This document shows positions 1-7,940 of a stretch of 43,833 nucleotides of DNA, piece by piece. A program made the position numbers and the translations under genes. Source of the DNA: Marinilabiliales bacterium (GTDB lineage Bacteria > Bacteroidota > Bacteroidia > Bacteroidales > DTU049); assembly GCA_002869435.1 (NCBI GenBank), contig PKSX01000126.1:1-43833 (forward strand), in the 5' to 3' direction. Position 1 is the stretch's first letter, and each line of letters opens with the position of its first letter. The notes beneath the pieces were generated by a model, which was not told the DNA's origin, made no database searches, and saw only the letters and a list, made by a program, of their open reading frames with translations.

Positions 1-150
1 ATTGTGGGCACGATAAGCTATATGCCGAATGTGTACGGGGCGTTTATTGCCAGCGTGGTGATAAGGCGATTACTGGACATGGAGGTGCATTTGACTAAGA
101 GGATGAAGGAGAAGGCTCCCACAAAGGCCACGAAGAACACTAAGAATTAA
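1..150 (+). CDS. tcdA: tRNA threonylcarbamoyladenosine dehydratase, C-terminal end (partial)
   Basis: The first frame is open from base 1 to a TAA at 148-150 and encodes the last 49 residues of a protein that begins before the window. The segment GTISYMPNVYGAFIASVVIR resembles the end of the ThiF/E1-like fold in TcdA (CsdL/YgdL), which cyclises t6A37 to ct6A in tRNA. This is recognition from a short tail, so a related ThiF-family protein is possible. The last dozen residues (KAPTKATKNTKN) are low-complexity. The DNA encoding them looks like the degenerate intergenic repeat that follows, with CACGAAGAAC at 129-138 and again at 154-163. The C-terminus therefore seems to have been rewritten by repeat sequence. 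Confidence 0.65.
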   Translation: MVGTISYMPNVYGAFIASVVIRRLLDMEVHLTKRMKEKAPTKATKNTKN

Positions 151-240
151 GGGCACGAAGAACTCCCGCAGATCTCGGGGATCTCGCTGATGTTTTTATT
201 TAACCGCTGAGAACGCAAAGGATACGCGGAGGGCGCGGAG
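116..240. repeat. Degenerate intergenic repeat cluster overlapping the tcdA 3' end
   Basis: CACGAAGAAC occurs at 129-138 and 154-163, and GATCTCG at 171-177 and 180-186. Next comes a purine-rich block of the form ACGCAAAGGATACGCGGAGG at about 210-229. Such short GAAG/GCGGAG-rich degenerate direct repeats are frequent between genes in Bacteroidota. The first copy lies inside the coding region of the upstream gene. Copy number elsewhere in the genome cannot be judged from this window. Confidence 0.5.
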
Positions 241-662
241 TTCTGGAATGCTGAAAAACGCTTACTTAGCAGAATTTGGCTGAACTATAAAAAAGGCTGT
301 CAGTTCGAGCGTAGTCGAGAACTTAGACAAGTCAAATTGAAAAAGCTAGAAGTAGAAAAGTTAAAAGTGGGATTAGTCTCGCCGATGAAAAACTAATCAA
401 ATTTGCGAGATCGAAATTACGAAAAATTCGCGCAAAAAGCAAGCTAGCAAAACAATCCAGAAGACGACTCTCTGTTCCTTCGTCCCGAAGCATGTGGGTC
501 ATGGAACAGGTGCAATCGAGCCTCCGCACACCCTGCCATGATCCTCCTGCCGTCGGAACGATGACAGGGTTTTCTACCCATCCGGATGCACACACACTAA
601 ATAATTAATTGTCGCACTTTCCTTCGTCAAGCTCAGGACAAGCTGCTCAGCATGAAAATTAA
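151..662. other. Gene-free intergenic region of about 510 bp with repeat-like fragments
   Basis: No convincing gene is seen. After the repeat block at 116-240 comes GTTCGAGCGTAGTCGAGAAC at 304-323, a near-palindromic segment, and then an AT-rich tract. At about 470-585 there is a GC-richer block with CCTTCGTCC and GGAACGATGACAGGG. At 618-646 there is another Bacteroidota-type intergenic fragment (CCTTCGTCAAGCTCAGGACA). ATTAATTATTT-like sequence flanks the region near 602 and 657. An 87-codon frame on the minus strand (332-595) crosses these unrelated blocks and has no protein-like character. The region may hold remnants of small non-autonomous elements. Confidence 0.5.
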
Positions 663-1781
663 TTATTTCAACATCCCCGGAATCTCAACCCCACATTTCC
701 CACATTTTCCATCCTTCAGAGATTTTATTTCTGTGGTATATCCGTTTCGTTTAATCAGCAATTCGCCGCACTTATGACAATAAGTGGAATCCCATTTGGT
801 ATCGCGAACATTTCCGGTATATACATATTGAATTCCCACTTCTTTAGCAATATCCAAAGCTTTTTCCATAGTGGAAATTTCAGTTCTATTGGTATCTTGC
901 AGCTTGTACGCCGGAAAGAATCTGGAAATATGCAAAGGCACGTCTTGCATCTCTTTTTCAACCAACCATTGAACCATTTTGCGAAACATTTCAAGGTTGT
1001 CTGAATACCCGGGAACCATTAGATGTGTAATTTCGAGCCACACATCGCTGTCTTTCAAAGTAAGCAAAGTGTTTTTCACAGCACTGAGTGTTCCGCCGGT
1101 GAGTTTTCTATATGTATCTGCATCAAAAGCTTTCAAATCGATATTGGCCGCATCGAGGTATGGAATGAGTTGTTTCAATGGCTCCGGATTAATAAAACCA
1201 TTGGAAACCATTAAATTTTTGAGTCCCGACTGATCTGCCAAAACTGCTGTATCGAACATATATTCGTAAAAAACAGTGGGCTCTGTATACGTATATGCAA
1301 TGCACTTTGAATCATAACTGAGCGCACCGCGTACCAGATCATTTGGAGAATATTCGTGTGCTGGAAGGTCTTTGGGAGCATTTTGCGATATTTCCCAATT
1401 CTGGCAATTCAGACAATGAAAATTACACCCTGCAGTACCCATAGAATACACTTTTGCCTCTGGCAGAAAATGGTAAAATGGTTTTTTCTCAATCGGATCG
1501 AGGTGTACTGCCACAGTTTTGCCATACGATTCTGTAATCAGCTTCCCTCCTATTGCTGTGCGCGTACGACAAATACCTGTTTGGCCTTCTATAAGTGAAC
1601 ATTCATGCGGACAAAGTTCACACATCATTTTATTCTTCACGGCTTGATAATACATAGCTTCTTTCATGGTTCTTATATCAAAATTATATGTAGACTTCCC
1701 CGACGCTTTTGCATTTTTTGCAGTGGCGAGGCTTCCGATACCCAAAAGAGCAAATCGTTTAAGAAATTCGCGTTTATTCAT
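663..1781 (-). CDS. amrS: AmmeMemoRadiSam system radical SAM enzyme
   Basis: The encoded protein (372 residues from the ATG at 1781) is a radical SAM enzyme with the CxxxCxxC cluster motif in GCNFHCLNCQNWEIS near residue 125. An N-terminal Cys-rich segment (MCELCPHECSLIEGQTGICR) and a C-terminal CxxC...CxxC zinc-ribbon-like tail (YCHKCG... CGKCG) match the AmmeMemoRadiSam/PflA-like family. Its substrate is unknown. The ORF extends to a GTG at 1796, but the ATG at 1781 gives a more natural N-terminus, MNKREFLKRFALLGIG. That leader resembles a Tat or hydrophobic signal (KREFLKR followed by a hydrophobic stretch), which is unexpected for a radical SAM enzyme. It is divergent from the Memo/AMMECR1 fusion gene, its usual genomic partner, 152 bp away. 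Confidence 0.9.
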   Translation of the reverse strand: MNKREFLKRFALLGIGSLATAKNAKASGKSTYNFDIRTMKEAMYYQAVKNKMMCELCPHECSLIEGQTGICRTRTAIGGKLITESYGKTVAVHLDPIEKKPFYHFLPEAKVYSMGTAGCNFHCLNCQNWEISQNAPKDLPAHEYSPNDLVRGALSYDSKCIAYTYTEPTVFYEYMFDTAVLADQSGLKNLMVSNGFINPEPLKQLIPYLDAANIDLKAFDADTYRKLTGGTLSAVKNTLLTLKDSDVWLEITHLMVPGYSDNLEMFRKMVQWLVEKEMQDVPLHISRFFPAYKLQDTNRTEISTMEKALDIAKEVGIQYVYTGNVRDTKWDSTYCHKCGELLIKRNGYTTEIKSLKDGKCGKCGVEIPGMLK

Positions 1782-1867
1782 TGTTTCAGTCCACACAAAA
1801 GTAGAAATTATATCGATTTAATAAAAGGATATAAAGCACAATTTTCACGTTTCCTCTATTTTATTCA

Positions 1868-1899
1868 TTTGTTCCTTTGATAATTATGTCATAAATTTG
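1868..1899 (+). promoter_or_regulatory. Bacteroidota-type promoter of the Memo-AMMECR1 gene
   Basis: TTTG at 1868-1871, a 20-base spacer and TAAATTTG at 1892-1899 match the TTTG-N19/20-TAnnTTTG consensus of the Bacteroidota sigma factor. The -7 box lies 34 bases before the ATG at 1934. Confidence 0.65.
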
Positions 1900-1933
1900 C
1901 TTTCACTTTCTCAATATCGTATATTTAAACTCG

Positions 1934-3418
1934 ATGAAAATCAAAATATTAGCCACCATCCTCCTCATGTCAGCATTTTCATCCTTATCAGCACAAAATG
2001 ATTATCCAAACCGTAAAGCGGTTATGGCCGGAAAGTTTTATCCCGGTGATTCGGCAGCTCTGAAAAGATATTTGGAGATTCAAATGAATCAGATCATTCT
2101 GGCACCGGACTCAAACCGGGTACGGGCTGTAATTGCACCTCATGCAGGCTATTCATACAGTGGAGAAGTGGCTGCATTTGCATTTGCTTCATTGCGGGAT
2201 AATCCTGAGTACAAAAATGTCTTCCTGATAGGATCCAGTCATGTAGCTGCCTTTAATGGTGCATCTGTTTATCCCGGAGGTCATTTTGAAACTCCGCTGG
2301 GAAATGTACCTGTAAACGATGAAATTGCGAAAGAGCTGAGGAAAAACAAAGTTTTTGATTTTCCTGCAGCCCATCACCTCGAAGATCATGTTCTGGAAGT
2401 GGAATTGCCATTTCTGCAACACGTGCTTGAAGGTGAGTTTAACATCATTCCTATTGTAATCGGCACAAAAAGCACCCATCTTCTTGATGAAATAAGTGAT
2501 GCTCTTCTTCCATATTTTAATGATGAAAACCTATTTGTTATCAGCACCGATCTCTCACATTATCCCAGCTATGCCAATGCAATAAAGACAGACACGAAAG
2601 TAATCAGCAGCATTTTAACAGGTTCGAGCACTGAATTTACCCGTGTTGTAACTGAGAATGAGGGAAGTGAGATTGAGAACTACAGAACTGCCATTTGCGG
2701 ATACAGTGCTGTTTACACATTATTAAAGCTGGGTGAGCTTAGTGGCGAAAAACATAGTTTTCAGAAACTTAAATATATTAACAGTGGAGACATAAGCGGA
2801 GATTACGACAAAGTTGTCGGATATACTGCAATTTCTATGAAGCATATTCCTGATGCAGATGAGAAATCAGATTCATTATCATTCAATGAATATGAGCAGA
2901 AGCAAATGTTTACCATCGCCCGAAATGCCATAAAAGAACAATTCAACATACCTCCCGATAGTGTAGGTACTATTGAAAAGAAATTGAAAACAAAATGTGG
3001 CGTTTTTGTCACCCTTTACCTCAACGGAAAACTTCGTGGTTGCATTGGCACATTCAGACAAGACAAAGAACTGTATGACAATATCAGAGAAATGGCCTAT
3101 GCAGCAGCATTCAACGATCGTCGTTTTGAGCCACTGACTCAGGAAGAATTTTCTGAAATCAAAATAGAAATCTCAATTCTTACACCCATGCAAAAGATTG
3201 AGGATATACAGGATATTGAAATAGGCACTCATGGAATCTATCTCAAACAGGGTATTTTAAGCGGCACATATCTACCACAAGTTGCTGTTGAACAGGGCTG
3301 GAATGCAGAAGAATTTGTTAGTCACTGCAGCCAGTATAAGGCCGGTATTGGAAAAGACGGCTGGAAAAGTAAGAATACTGAGATATTCATTTACGAAAGT
3401 CTCATATACGAGGAATAA
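1934..3418 (+). CDS. amrB-amrA: AmmeMemoRadiSam fusion: Memo-like (AmrB) plus AMMECR1 (AmrA) domains, exported
   Basis: A 494-residue fusion protein. Residues 1-20 (MKIKILATILLMSAFSSLSA) form a clear signal peptide. Residues of about 28-295 are a Memo/extradiol-dioxygenase-fold domain with the metal-site-like residues in APHAGY, GSSH, DLSHY and ICGY. Residues of about 320-494 are an AMMECR1 domain with the hallmark LRGCIG near residue 367 and a conserved core (AAFNDRRFEPLT). Memo, AMMECR1 and a radical SAM enzyme form a widely conserved triad whose chemistry is not established. Here two of the three are fused, and the radical SAM gene is divergent next door. The signal peptide suggests periplasmic action. 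The stop abuts the stop of cysN on the other strand with no spacer. Confidence 0.92.
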   Translation: MKIKILATILLMSAFSSLSAQNDYPNRKAVMAGKFYPGDSAALKRYLEIQMNQIILAPDSNRVRAVIAPHAGYSYSGEVAAFAFASLRDNPEYKNVFLIGSSHVAAFNGASVYPGGHFETPLGNVPVNDEIAKELRKNKVFDFPAAHHLEDHVLEVELPFLQHVLEGEFNIIPIVIGTKSTHLLDEISDALLPYFNDENLFVISTDLSHYPSYANAIKTDTKVISSILTGSSTEFTRVVTENEGSEIENYRTAICGYSAVYTLLKLGELSGEKHSFQKLKYINSGDISGDYDKVVGYTAISMKHIPDADEKSDSLSFNEYEQKQMFTIARNAIKEQFNIPPDSVGTIEKKLKTKCGVFVTLYLNGKLRGCIGTFRQDKELYDNIREMAYAAAFNDRRFEPLTQEEFSEIKIEISILTPMQKIEDIQDIEIGTHGIYLKQGILSGTYLPQVAVEQGWNAEEFVSHCSQYKAGIGKDGWKSKNTEIFIYESLIYEE

Positions 3419-4696
3419 TTACATAATCATTCCTGCACCCACAGTTACATTATTCGATTCATCAATCAGGATCACAGATCCGGTATTTCGGTTGTGCTTA
3501 TAACGATCGAAAAACAACGGTTGCGTAGTGCGAATAGAAATTCTTGCAATTTCATTCAGGCCAATATTCTTATCCTCGAGGTTTCTGTGAAGTGTATTGA
3601 TATCAACTTTGTATTTCACCTCCTTAACCATGCATCGCAGATCCTTGGATGTATGCCTTATGGCATATTTGCCACCAATTTGAAGTGGTCTGTCGTGCAT
3701 CCATACAAGCATAATCTCAATATCCTGGCCAATTTGAGGAACATTGTTTTCGCGTACGATCATATCACCACGACTGATGTCAATTTCATCCTCCAACAGA
3801 ATGGTAACAGACTGAGGAGGAAATGCCTCGTTAAGTTCACCATCATAAGTATCAATTTTCTTAATCTTTGAGGTAAAACCCGAAGGCAATGCCATTACTT
3901 TATCGCCCGGTTTGAAAATACCCCCCGCAATTTTTCCTGCATAACCTCTGTAATCGTGGTATTCGTCAGAGAAAGGTCTAATTACATATTGAACCGGGAA
4001 ACGGCAGTTAACCAAATCGTGATCAGATGCAATATGAATGGTTTCAAGTAAATACAGCAATGTAGGTCCTTCATACCATGTCATGTTTTCAGAACGGTTC
4101 ACAATATTGTCACCTTTCAGGGCAGAAACAGGAACAAAGCGGATGTCCTGAACCTCCAGTTTGGAACTGAATTCTTTAAAATCACTGAGGATATTGTCGT
4201 AAACCTCTTTGCTATAGTCAACGAGATCCATTTTGTTGATACAAAACACCACATGTGGAATTTTTAGCAAAGAAGCAATGAATGCATGACGTCGGGTTTG
4301 CTCCAGAATACCTTTACGGGCATCTACCAAAATTAGGGCAAGATTTGCAGTTGAGGCGCCTGTAACCATATTTCTGGTATACTGAATATGTCCCGGAGTA
4401 TCGGCAATAATGAATTTTCTACGGGGAGTACTGAAATAGCGATATGCCACATCAATAGTGATACCCTGCTCACGCTCAGCACGTAAACCATCGGTAAGGA
4501 GGGCCAGATTCACATAATCCTCGCCTCTTTTTTCACTGGCTTCTTTTACTGAATCGTACTGATCCTGAAAAATTGACTTTGTATCATACAGCAAGCGGCC
4601 AATTAAGGTACTTTTTCCGTCATCAACACTACCAGCGGTGGTAAAACGCAGCAGCTCCATGTTGATATAGTCATCTTGATTGAATGTATTGTCCAT
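3419..4696 (-). CDS. cysN: Sulfate adenylyltransferase subunit 1 (GTPase)
   Basis: CysN is the regulatory GTPase of ATP sulfurylase. With CysD it makes adenosine 5'-phosphosulfate from ATP and sulfate, coupling the step to GTP hydrolysis. The protein (425 residues) has the translation-factor-like G motifs GSVDDGKST (G1, residues 22-30), DTPGH (G3), NKMD (G4) and SALKGD (G5), followed by EF-Tu-like beta-barrel domains. It is somewhat shorter than the enterobacterial form (about 475). No APS kinase domain is fused, because cysC is a separate gene here. It lies 13 bp downstream of cysD and is the last gene of the cysC-cysD-cysN operon. Its stop codon abuts the stop of the convergent Memo-AMMECR1 gene. 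Confidence 0.95.
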   Translation of the reverse strand: MDNTFNQDDYINMELLRFTTAGSVDDGKSTLIGRLLYDTKSIFQDQYDSVKEASEKRGEDYVNLALLTDGLRAEREQGITIDVAYRYFSTPRRKFIIADTPGHIQYTRNMVTGASTANLALILVDARKGILEQTRRHAFIASLLKIPHVVFCINKMDLVDYSKEVYDNILSDFKEFSSKLEVQDIRFVPVSALKGDNIVNRSENMTWYEGPTLLYLLETIHIASDHDLVNCRFPVQYVIRPFSDEYHDYRGYAGKIAGGIFKPGDKVMALPSGFTSKIKKIDTYDGELNEAFPPQSVTILLEDEIDISRGDMIVRENNVPQIGQDIEIMLVWMHDRPLQIGGKYAIRHTSKDLRCMVKEVKYKVDINTLHRNLEDKNIGLNEIARISIRTTQPLFFDRYKHNRNTGSVILIDESNNVTVGAGMIM

Positions 4697-4709
4697 AATT
4701 CAGTACTAT

Positions 4710-5612
4710 TTAGAAATATCCTTCTTTTTTCCTGTCTTCCATTGCAGTTTCGCTACGCTTGTCGTCTGCGCGGTTACCACGTTCAGTTTCACGAGTTGCA
4801 GCAATCTCAGCAACAATATCGTCAAGACTATTGGCTTCAGAAAGCACTACACCTGTACAGGTCACATCACCAATGGTACGGCAACGAACTATGCGACGTT
4901 CAACCTTTTCATCATCCTTCATTTGCATGAACGGGTAATGAGCCAGCCACATTCCGTCACGCTTAAATACATCACGTTCGTGACTGAAATACAGAGAAGG
5001 AAGCTTTATATTTTCGCGGCGGATATACATCCACACGTCCAATTCTGTCCAATTTGAAATAGGGAAAACACGAAAATGCTCCCCCGGAAATTTCTTGGCA
5101 TTGTATAGGTTCCACAATTCAGGGCGCTGATTTTTAGGATCCCATTGACCAAAATCATCGCGGTGACTGAAAAAACGCTCTTTTGCACGTGCTTTTTCCT
5201 CATCACGGCGCGCACCGCCAAGTAATGCATCAAATTTATGCTCTTCCACTGTATCGAGCAAGGTAATGGTTTGCAAAATATTACGTGACGCACCAACGCC
5301 TTTTTCTTCAACGGCTTTACCTTTGTCGATAGATTCCTGTACTGATCCAACGACCAACTTAACACCAAGTTCTTCAACAAGGTCATCACGAAATTTAATG
5401 GTTTCATCAAAATTGTGCCCGGTATCGATATGCACAAATGGAATTGGAATCTTTGCAGGCCAGAAAGCCTTTTTTGCAAGATGTGCCATTAAGATGGAAT
5501 CTTTTCCACCTGAAAATAACAAGCCGGGTCTCTCGAACTGCGATGCAATTTCGCGCATCACATGAATCGATTCCGACTCAAGTTCCTGCAAATGATTCAA
5601 GTTGTTTCTCAT
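4710..5612 (-). CDS. cysD: Sulfate adenylyltransferase subunit 2
   Basis: CysD is the catalytic, adenylylating subunit of ATP sulfurylase and belongs to the PAPS-reductase/N-type ATP pyrophosphatase family. Visible motifs are the PP-loop LLFSGGKDS, HIDTGHNFDE, GGARRDEEKARAKER, QWDPKNQRPELW and the C-terminal KKEGYF typical of CysD. The reading frame is open further upstream to 5666. The ATG at 5612 is preferred because it begins the conserved LNHLQELESESI segment, gives a length (300) equal to the family norm, and overlaps the cysC stop as ATGA (5609-5612), a standard translational coupling. It works with CysN, encoded 13 bp downstream. Confidence 0.95.
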   Translation of the reverse strand: MRNNLNHLQELESESIHVMREIASQFERPGLLFSGGKDSILMAHLAKKAFWPAKIPIPFVHIDTGHNFDETIKFRDDLVEELGVKLVVGSVQESIDKGKAVEEKGVGASRNILQTITLLDTVEEHKFDALLGGARRDEEKARAKERFFSHRDDFGQWDPKNQRPELWNLYNAKKFPGEHFRVFPISNWTELDVWMYIRRENIKLPSLYFSHERDVFKRDGMWLAHYPFMQMKDDEKVERRIVRCRTIGDVTCTGVVLSEANSLDDIVAEIAATRETERGNRADDKRSETAMEDRKKEGYF

Positions 5613-6298
5613 GTCCAGCTGAATTTTATCTTTTTCAATACCCGTCTGGTAAGATAACGGGTGCATTTTTCAATATCCCATAAGTCTGTTCTGACTTCAA
5701 TGTCGGGATCTTCAGGGGGCTCGTACACAGAATCGAAACCTGTGAAGTTTTTAATTTTCCCCTCTCTGTATTTTTTATACAGTCCTTTCACATCGCGTAA
5801 TTCGCAAATCTCGATAGGACAGTTTACATGTACTTCTACAAATCGGTCAGGGCCAACTATCTCTTTGGCCAATTCCCTCATTTCTTTGGTAGGCGTGATA
5901 AATCCACAGAGTACTATCAAACCTGAATCAAGAAACATACGTCCCACTTCAGCAATTCTTCGAATATTCTCTGTCCGCTCTTCCATGCTAAACCCCAGAT
6001 CTCGGTTCAATCCGGTTCGAATAACATCACCATCAAAAACTTTTGTAAAATATCCTTTGGACAGAATTACTTTATTCAGTGCCTCAACCAAAGTAGTTTT
6101 GCCTGAGCCTGAAAGGCCCGTAAACCAGATAATCCTGGGTTTTTGGCGGATAAGGAATCGCCTGCGATTACGCCTGATAAAACTATTGAAATCTGACCAA
6201 ACCCTGGGATTCTTATATCTTTCCGTCTTCGTTCTTCGTATCTTGATCAAGGTAAATTTTTTTGCAAAGATAATATCATTGAACGAATAAAAGCACAT
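5609..6298 (-). CDS. cysC: Adenylylsulfate kinase
   Basis: APS kinase phosphorylates APS at the 3' position to give PAPS, the sulfate donor for sulfotransferases or for assimilation. The P-loop GLSGSGKTT, DGDVIRTGLNRDLGFS, ERTENIRR and the lid-region residues FTGFDSVYEPPEDPD are typical of CysC. The start is uncertain. The only upstream ATG (6298) adds about 50 residues before the P-loop region. A promoter-like TATCTTTG lies inside this segment (6272-6265, minus strand), so translation may begin at the in-frame TTG at 6250. It heads the operon and its stop overlaps the cysD start by 4 bp. No APS/PAPS reductase or sulfite reductase gene is nearby. Confidence 0.9.
   Translation of the reverse strand: MCFYSFNDIIFAKKFTLIKIRRTKTERYKNPRVWSDFNSFIRRNRRRFLIRQKPRIIWFTGLSGSGKTTLVEALNKVILSKGYFTKVFDGDVIRTGLNRDLGFSMEERTENIRRIAEVGRMFLDSGLIVLCGFITPTKEMRELAKEIVGPDRFVEVHVNCPIEICELRDVKGLYKKYREGKIKNFTGFDSVYEPPEDPDIEVRTDLWDIEKCTRYLTRRVLKKIKFSWT
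6265..6272 (-). promoter_or_regulatory. Possible -7 element for cysC
   Basis: Read on the minus strand the box is TATCTTTG, a perfect TAnnTTTG match about 15 bases before the in-frame TTG at 6250. No good TTTG box is seen at -33, so support is partial. If real, it places the cysC start downstream of the ATG at 6298. Confidence 0.4.
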
Positions 6299-6360
6299 TC
6301 AACACTAATATATTGTAAAAGCTGTATAAAAATGAAGAAAATAACAGACAGACAGAAATA

Positions 6361-7059
6361 TCAACAGTCTTTTCTGACAAGTTCCCGGACAAGCTCAGGG
6401 ACTTTATCACTTGCTTTGCCAACAATGCATTTAACATTTGGCAAATTGAGGTTTTGCTCGGCTTTAGGATCAATATAATAAATCTCTGCCTCAGGAGAGG
6501 TATAATTCATTAATGAGGCTGCTGGATAAACCTGAAGGGATGTTCCAATTATAATGAGGATATCACATGAACTAACAATCTCAATGGCATCGTCAAAAGC
6601 ATCAACTGATTCACCAAACCATACAATATGGGGGCGAAGCATGTGGCCATCAGGGCATTTATCATCTACCGACAATTTACCATATTCAACATCAACAACA
6701 TAATCCGGGTTTTTATCACTTCTGGCTTTCCGCAATTCACCATGCAAATGCAAAATATTGCTGGATCCTGCTCTTTCATGCAAATCATCCACATTCTGAG
6801 TAACAATGCTCACTTCATATTTATCTTCAAGACAAGCCAATGCTTTATGGCCGGCATTTGGCTCAACTTTTCCAAGCTGGGTTCTGCGCATATTGTAAAA
6901 CTCATGAACCAGATCCGGAGTAGCTTCCCAGGCTCTGGGCGAGGCTATTTCTTCAAAACGGTATTGTTTCCAAAGACCATTGGAGTCGCGGAACGTTCGC
7001 AGGCCACTATCTGCACTCATACCTGCACCGCTAAGAATACATATATGTTTTTTTCCCAT
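6361..7059 (-). CDS. cobB: Sir2-family NAD-dependent protein deacylase
   Basis: A sirtuin of about 232 residues. It shows the NAD-binding GAGMSADSGLRTFR motif at the N-terminus, TQNVDDLHERAG with the conserved Gln-Asn-Asp, and the catalytic His in HLHGELRK. PHIVWFGES and GTSLQVYPAA follow. The segment EFYNMRR carries the Tyr-x-x-Arg pair that marks class III sirtuins and favours succinyl or other acidic acyl-lysines. The four zinc cysteines of classical sirtuins are not visible; only one Cys (DKCPDGH) lies in that region. The frame runs upstream to 7104, but the ATG at 7059 starts MGKKHICILSGAG, close to the Rossmann strand as in relatives. It is probably monocistronic. Confidence 0.92.
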   Translation of the reverse strand: MGKKHICILSGAGMSADSGLRTFRDSNGLWKQYRFEEIASPRAWEATPDLVHEFYNMRRTQLGKVEPNAGHKALACLEDKYEVSIVTQNVDDLHERAGSSNILHLHGELRKARSDKNPDYVVDVEYGKLSVDDKCPDGHMLRPHIVWFGESVDAFDDAIEIVSSCDILIIIGTSLQVYPAASLMNYTSPEAEIYYIDPKAEQNLNLPNVKCIVGKASDKVPELVRELVRKDC

Positions 7060-7159
7060 GTACTGATTTTTGATAAATATAGTCATTTTTTTCAACACTG
7101 TCAAGTTTGATATGGCTTGTATTAGTTTAAAAGGGTATATCTATCAAACAAAAGAATGC

Positions 7160-7167
7160 TAAATTTG
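7160..7167 (+). promoter_or_regulatory. -7 element of the HAD hydrolase gene
   Basis: TAAATTTG matches TAnnTTTG and lies 5 bases before the ATG at 7172, implying an almost leaderless mRNA. The -33 box is not clear. Confidence 0.45.
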
Positions 7168-7171
7168 CGGC

Positions 7172-7870
7172 ATGAAAAATTACACCCACATCATTTTTGA
7201 TCTCGACCGAACTTTATTTGATTTTGAACGCGGCGCAAAAGAAGCATTAAAAGATTTACACAGCATATATGTAGCACCACACTCTGAAAAAAGCTTTGAA
7301 GAGTTCCATACTTTATACAAAGTCATTAATAACGGTCTCTGGGATGAATACAGACGTGGATTAATTCAAAAAGAGATTTTGCGAAGCAAACGCTTTGCCA
7401 TGACACTTGAAGAACTTAATATTCATAAACCTGATATTGCTGTACAAATGGGTGATATGTATGTCAGAATTACAGCAGAAAAAGCATATTTGTTTCCGTA
7501 TACATTAGAAATTTTAGAGTATCTGAAATCAAAATATGAGCTGGCCATTATGACCAATGGGTTTAAAGAAGTTCAGTATCCAAAACTAGACAGAAGCGGT
7601 ATTCGAGACTATTTTAAATACATCTTCATTTCAGAAGAAATAGGAGTAAATAAACCGGATATAAAAATATTCAACCATGCTGTAGAAACCATGAATACTT
7701 CGGCTGAGTACTGTCTGATGGTGGGCGATGATTTTGCAGTGGATATTGAGGGTGCTGCCAATGCTGGTATTGATCAGATCTATTTTAATCCGGCCTTAGA
7801 AGAAGGAAAACATGAGCTGGCTCCTACTTTCAGAATTAGGAAGCTAAAGGAGATGGAGGATTTTCTTTAA
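7172..7870 (+). CDS. yjjG: YjjG-family HAD nucleotidase
   Basis: A 232-residue HAD-superfamily phosphatase of subfamily IA. Motif I is FDLDRTLFD (residues 9-17), with the two catalytic Asp residues. Motif II is IMTNGF near residue 128. The motif III lysine is in IGVNKPD, and motif IV is GDDFAVDIEGAANAG. The alpha-helical cap (residues of about 18-100) and overall similarity fit YjjG, a house-cleaning 5'-nucleotidase acting on dUMP, dTMP and non-canonical pyrimidine nucleotides. Specificity is inferred from family resemblance only. The gene stands alone, convergent with the esterase gene. A repeat-derived spacer with a strong inverted repeat lies between them. Confidence 0.88.
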   Translation: MKNYTHIIFDLDRTLFDFERGAKEALKDLHSIYVAPHSEKSFEEFHTLYKVINNGLWDEYRRGLIQKEILRSKRFAMTLEELNIHKPDIAVQMGDMYVRITAEKAYLFPYTLEILEYLKSKYELAIMTNGFKEVQYPKLDRSGIRDYFKYIFISEEIGVNKPDIKIFNHAVETMNTSAEYCLMVGDDFAVDIEGAANAGIDQIYFNPALEEGKHELAPTFRIRKLKEMEDFL

Positions 7871-7920
7871 GGACGCAGATTAACGCAGTATAACGAAAAA
7901 AACGGATCTACGCGGATTGT
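7871..7920. repeat. Intergenic repeat fragment (GCAGATTAACGCAG type)
   Basis: Directly after the yjjG stop are ACGCAGATTAACGCAG (7873-7888) and GGATCTACGCGGATTG (7904-7919). Degenerate GCAGATT/ACGCGGATT units of this kind are common between genes in Bacteroidota. They resemble the repeat block at 116-240. Confidence 0.45.
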
Positions 7921-7940
7921 AATGTTTATTCAGTCCTAAG

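Noticed and set aside
304..323. GTTCGAGCGTAGTCGAGAAC considered as a tRNA T-loop
   Set aside because: There is no matching acceptor or anticodon stem around it. It fits the intergenic repeat fragments better.
332..595. An 87-codon open frame on the minus strand in the first intergenic region
   Set aside because: It runs across unrelated repeat-like and AT-rich blocks, has no family resemblance and an odd composition. Treated as chance.
5661..6290. A 209-codon plus-strand frame opposite cysC
   Set aside because: It is the reverse complement of a strong APS kinase gene; the composition is that of a mirror frame.
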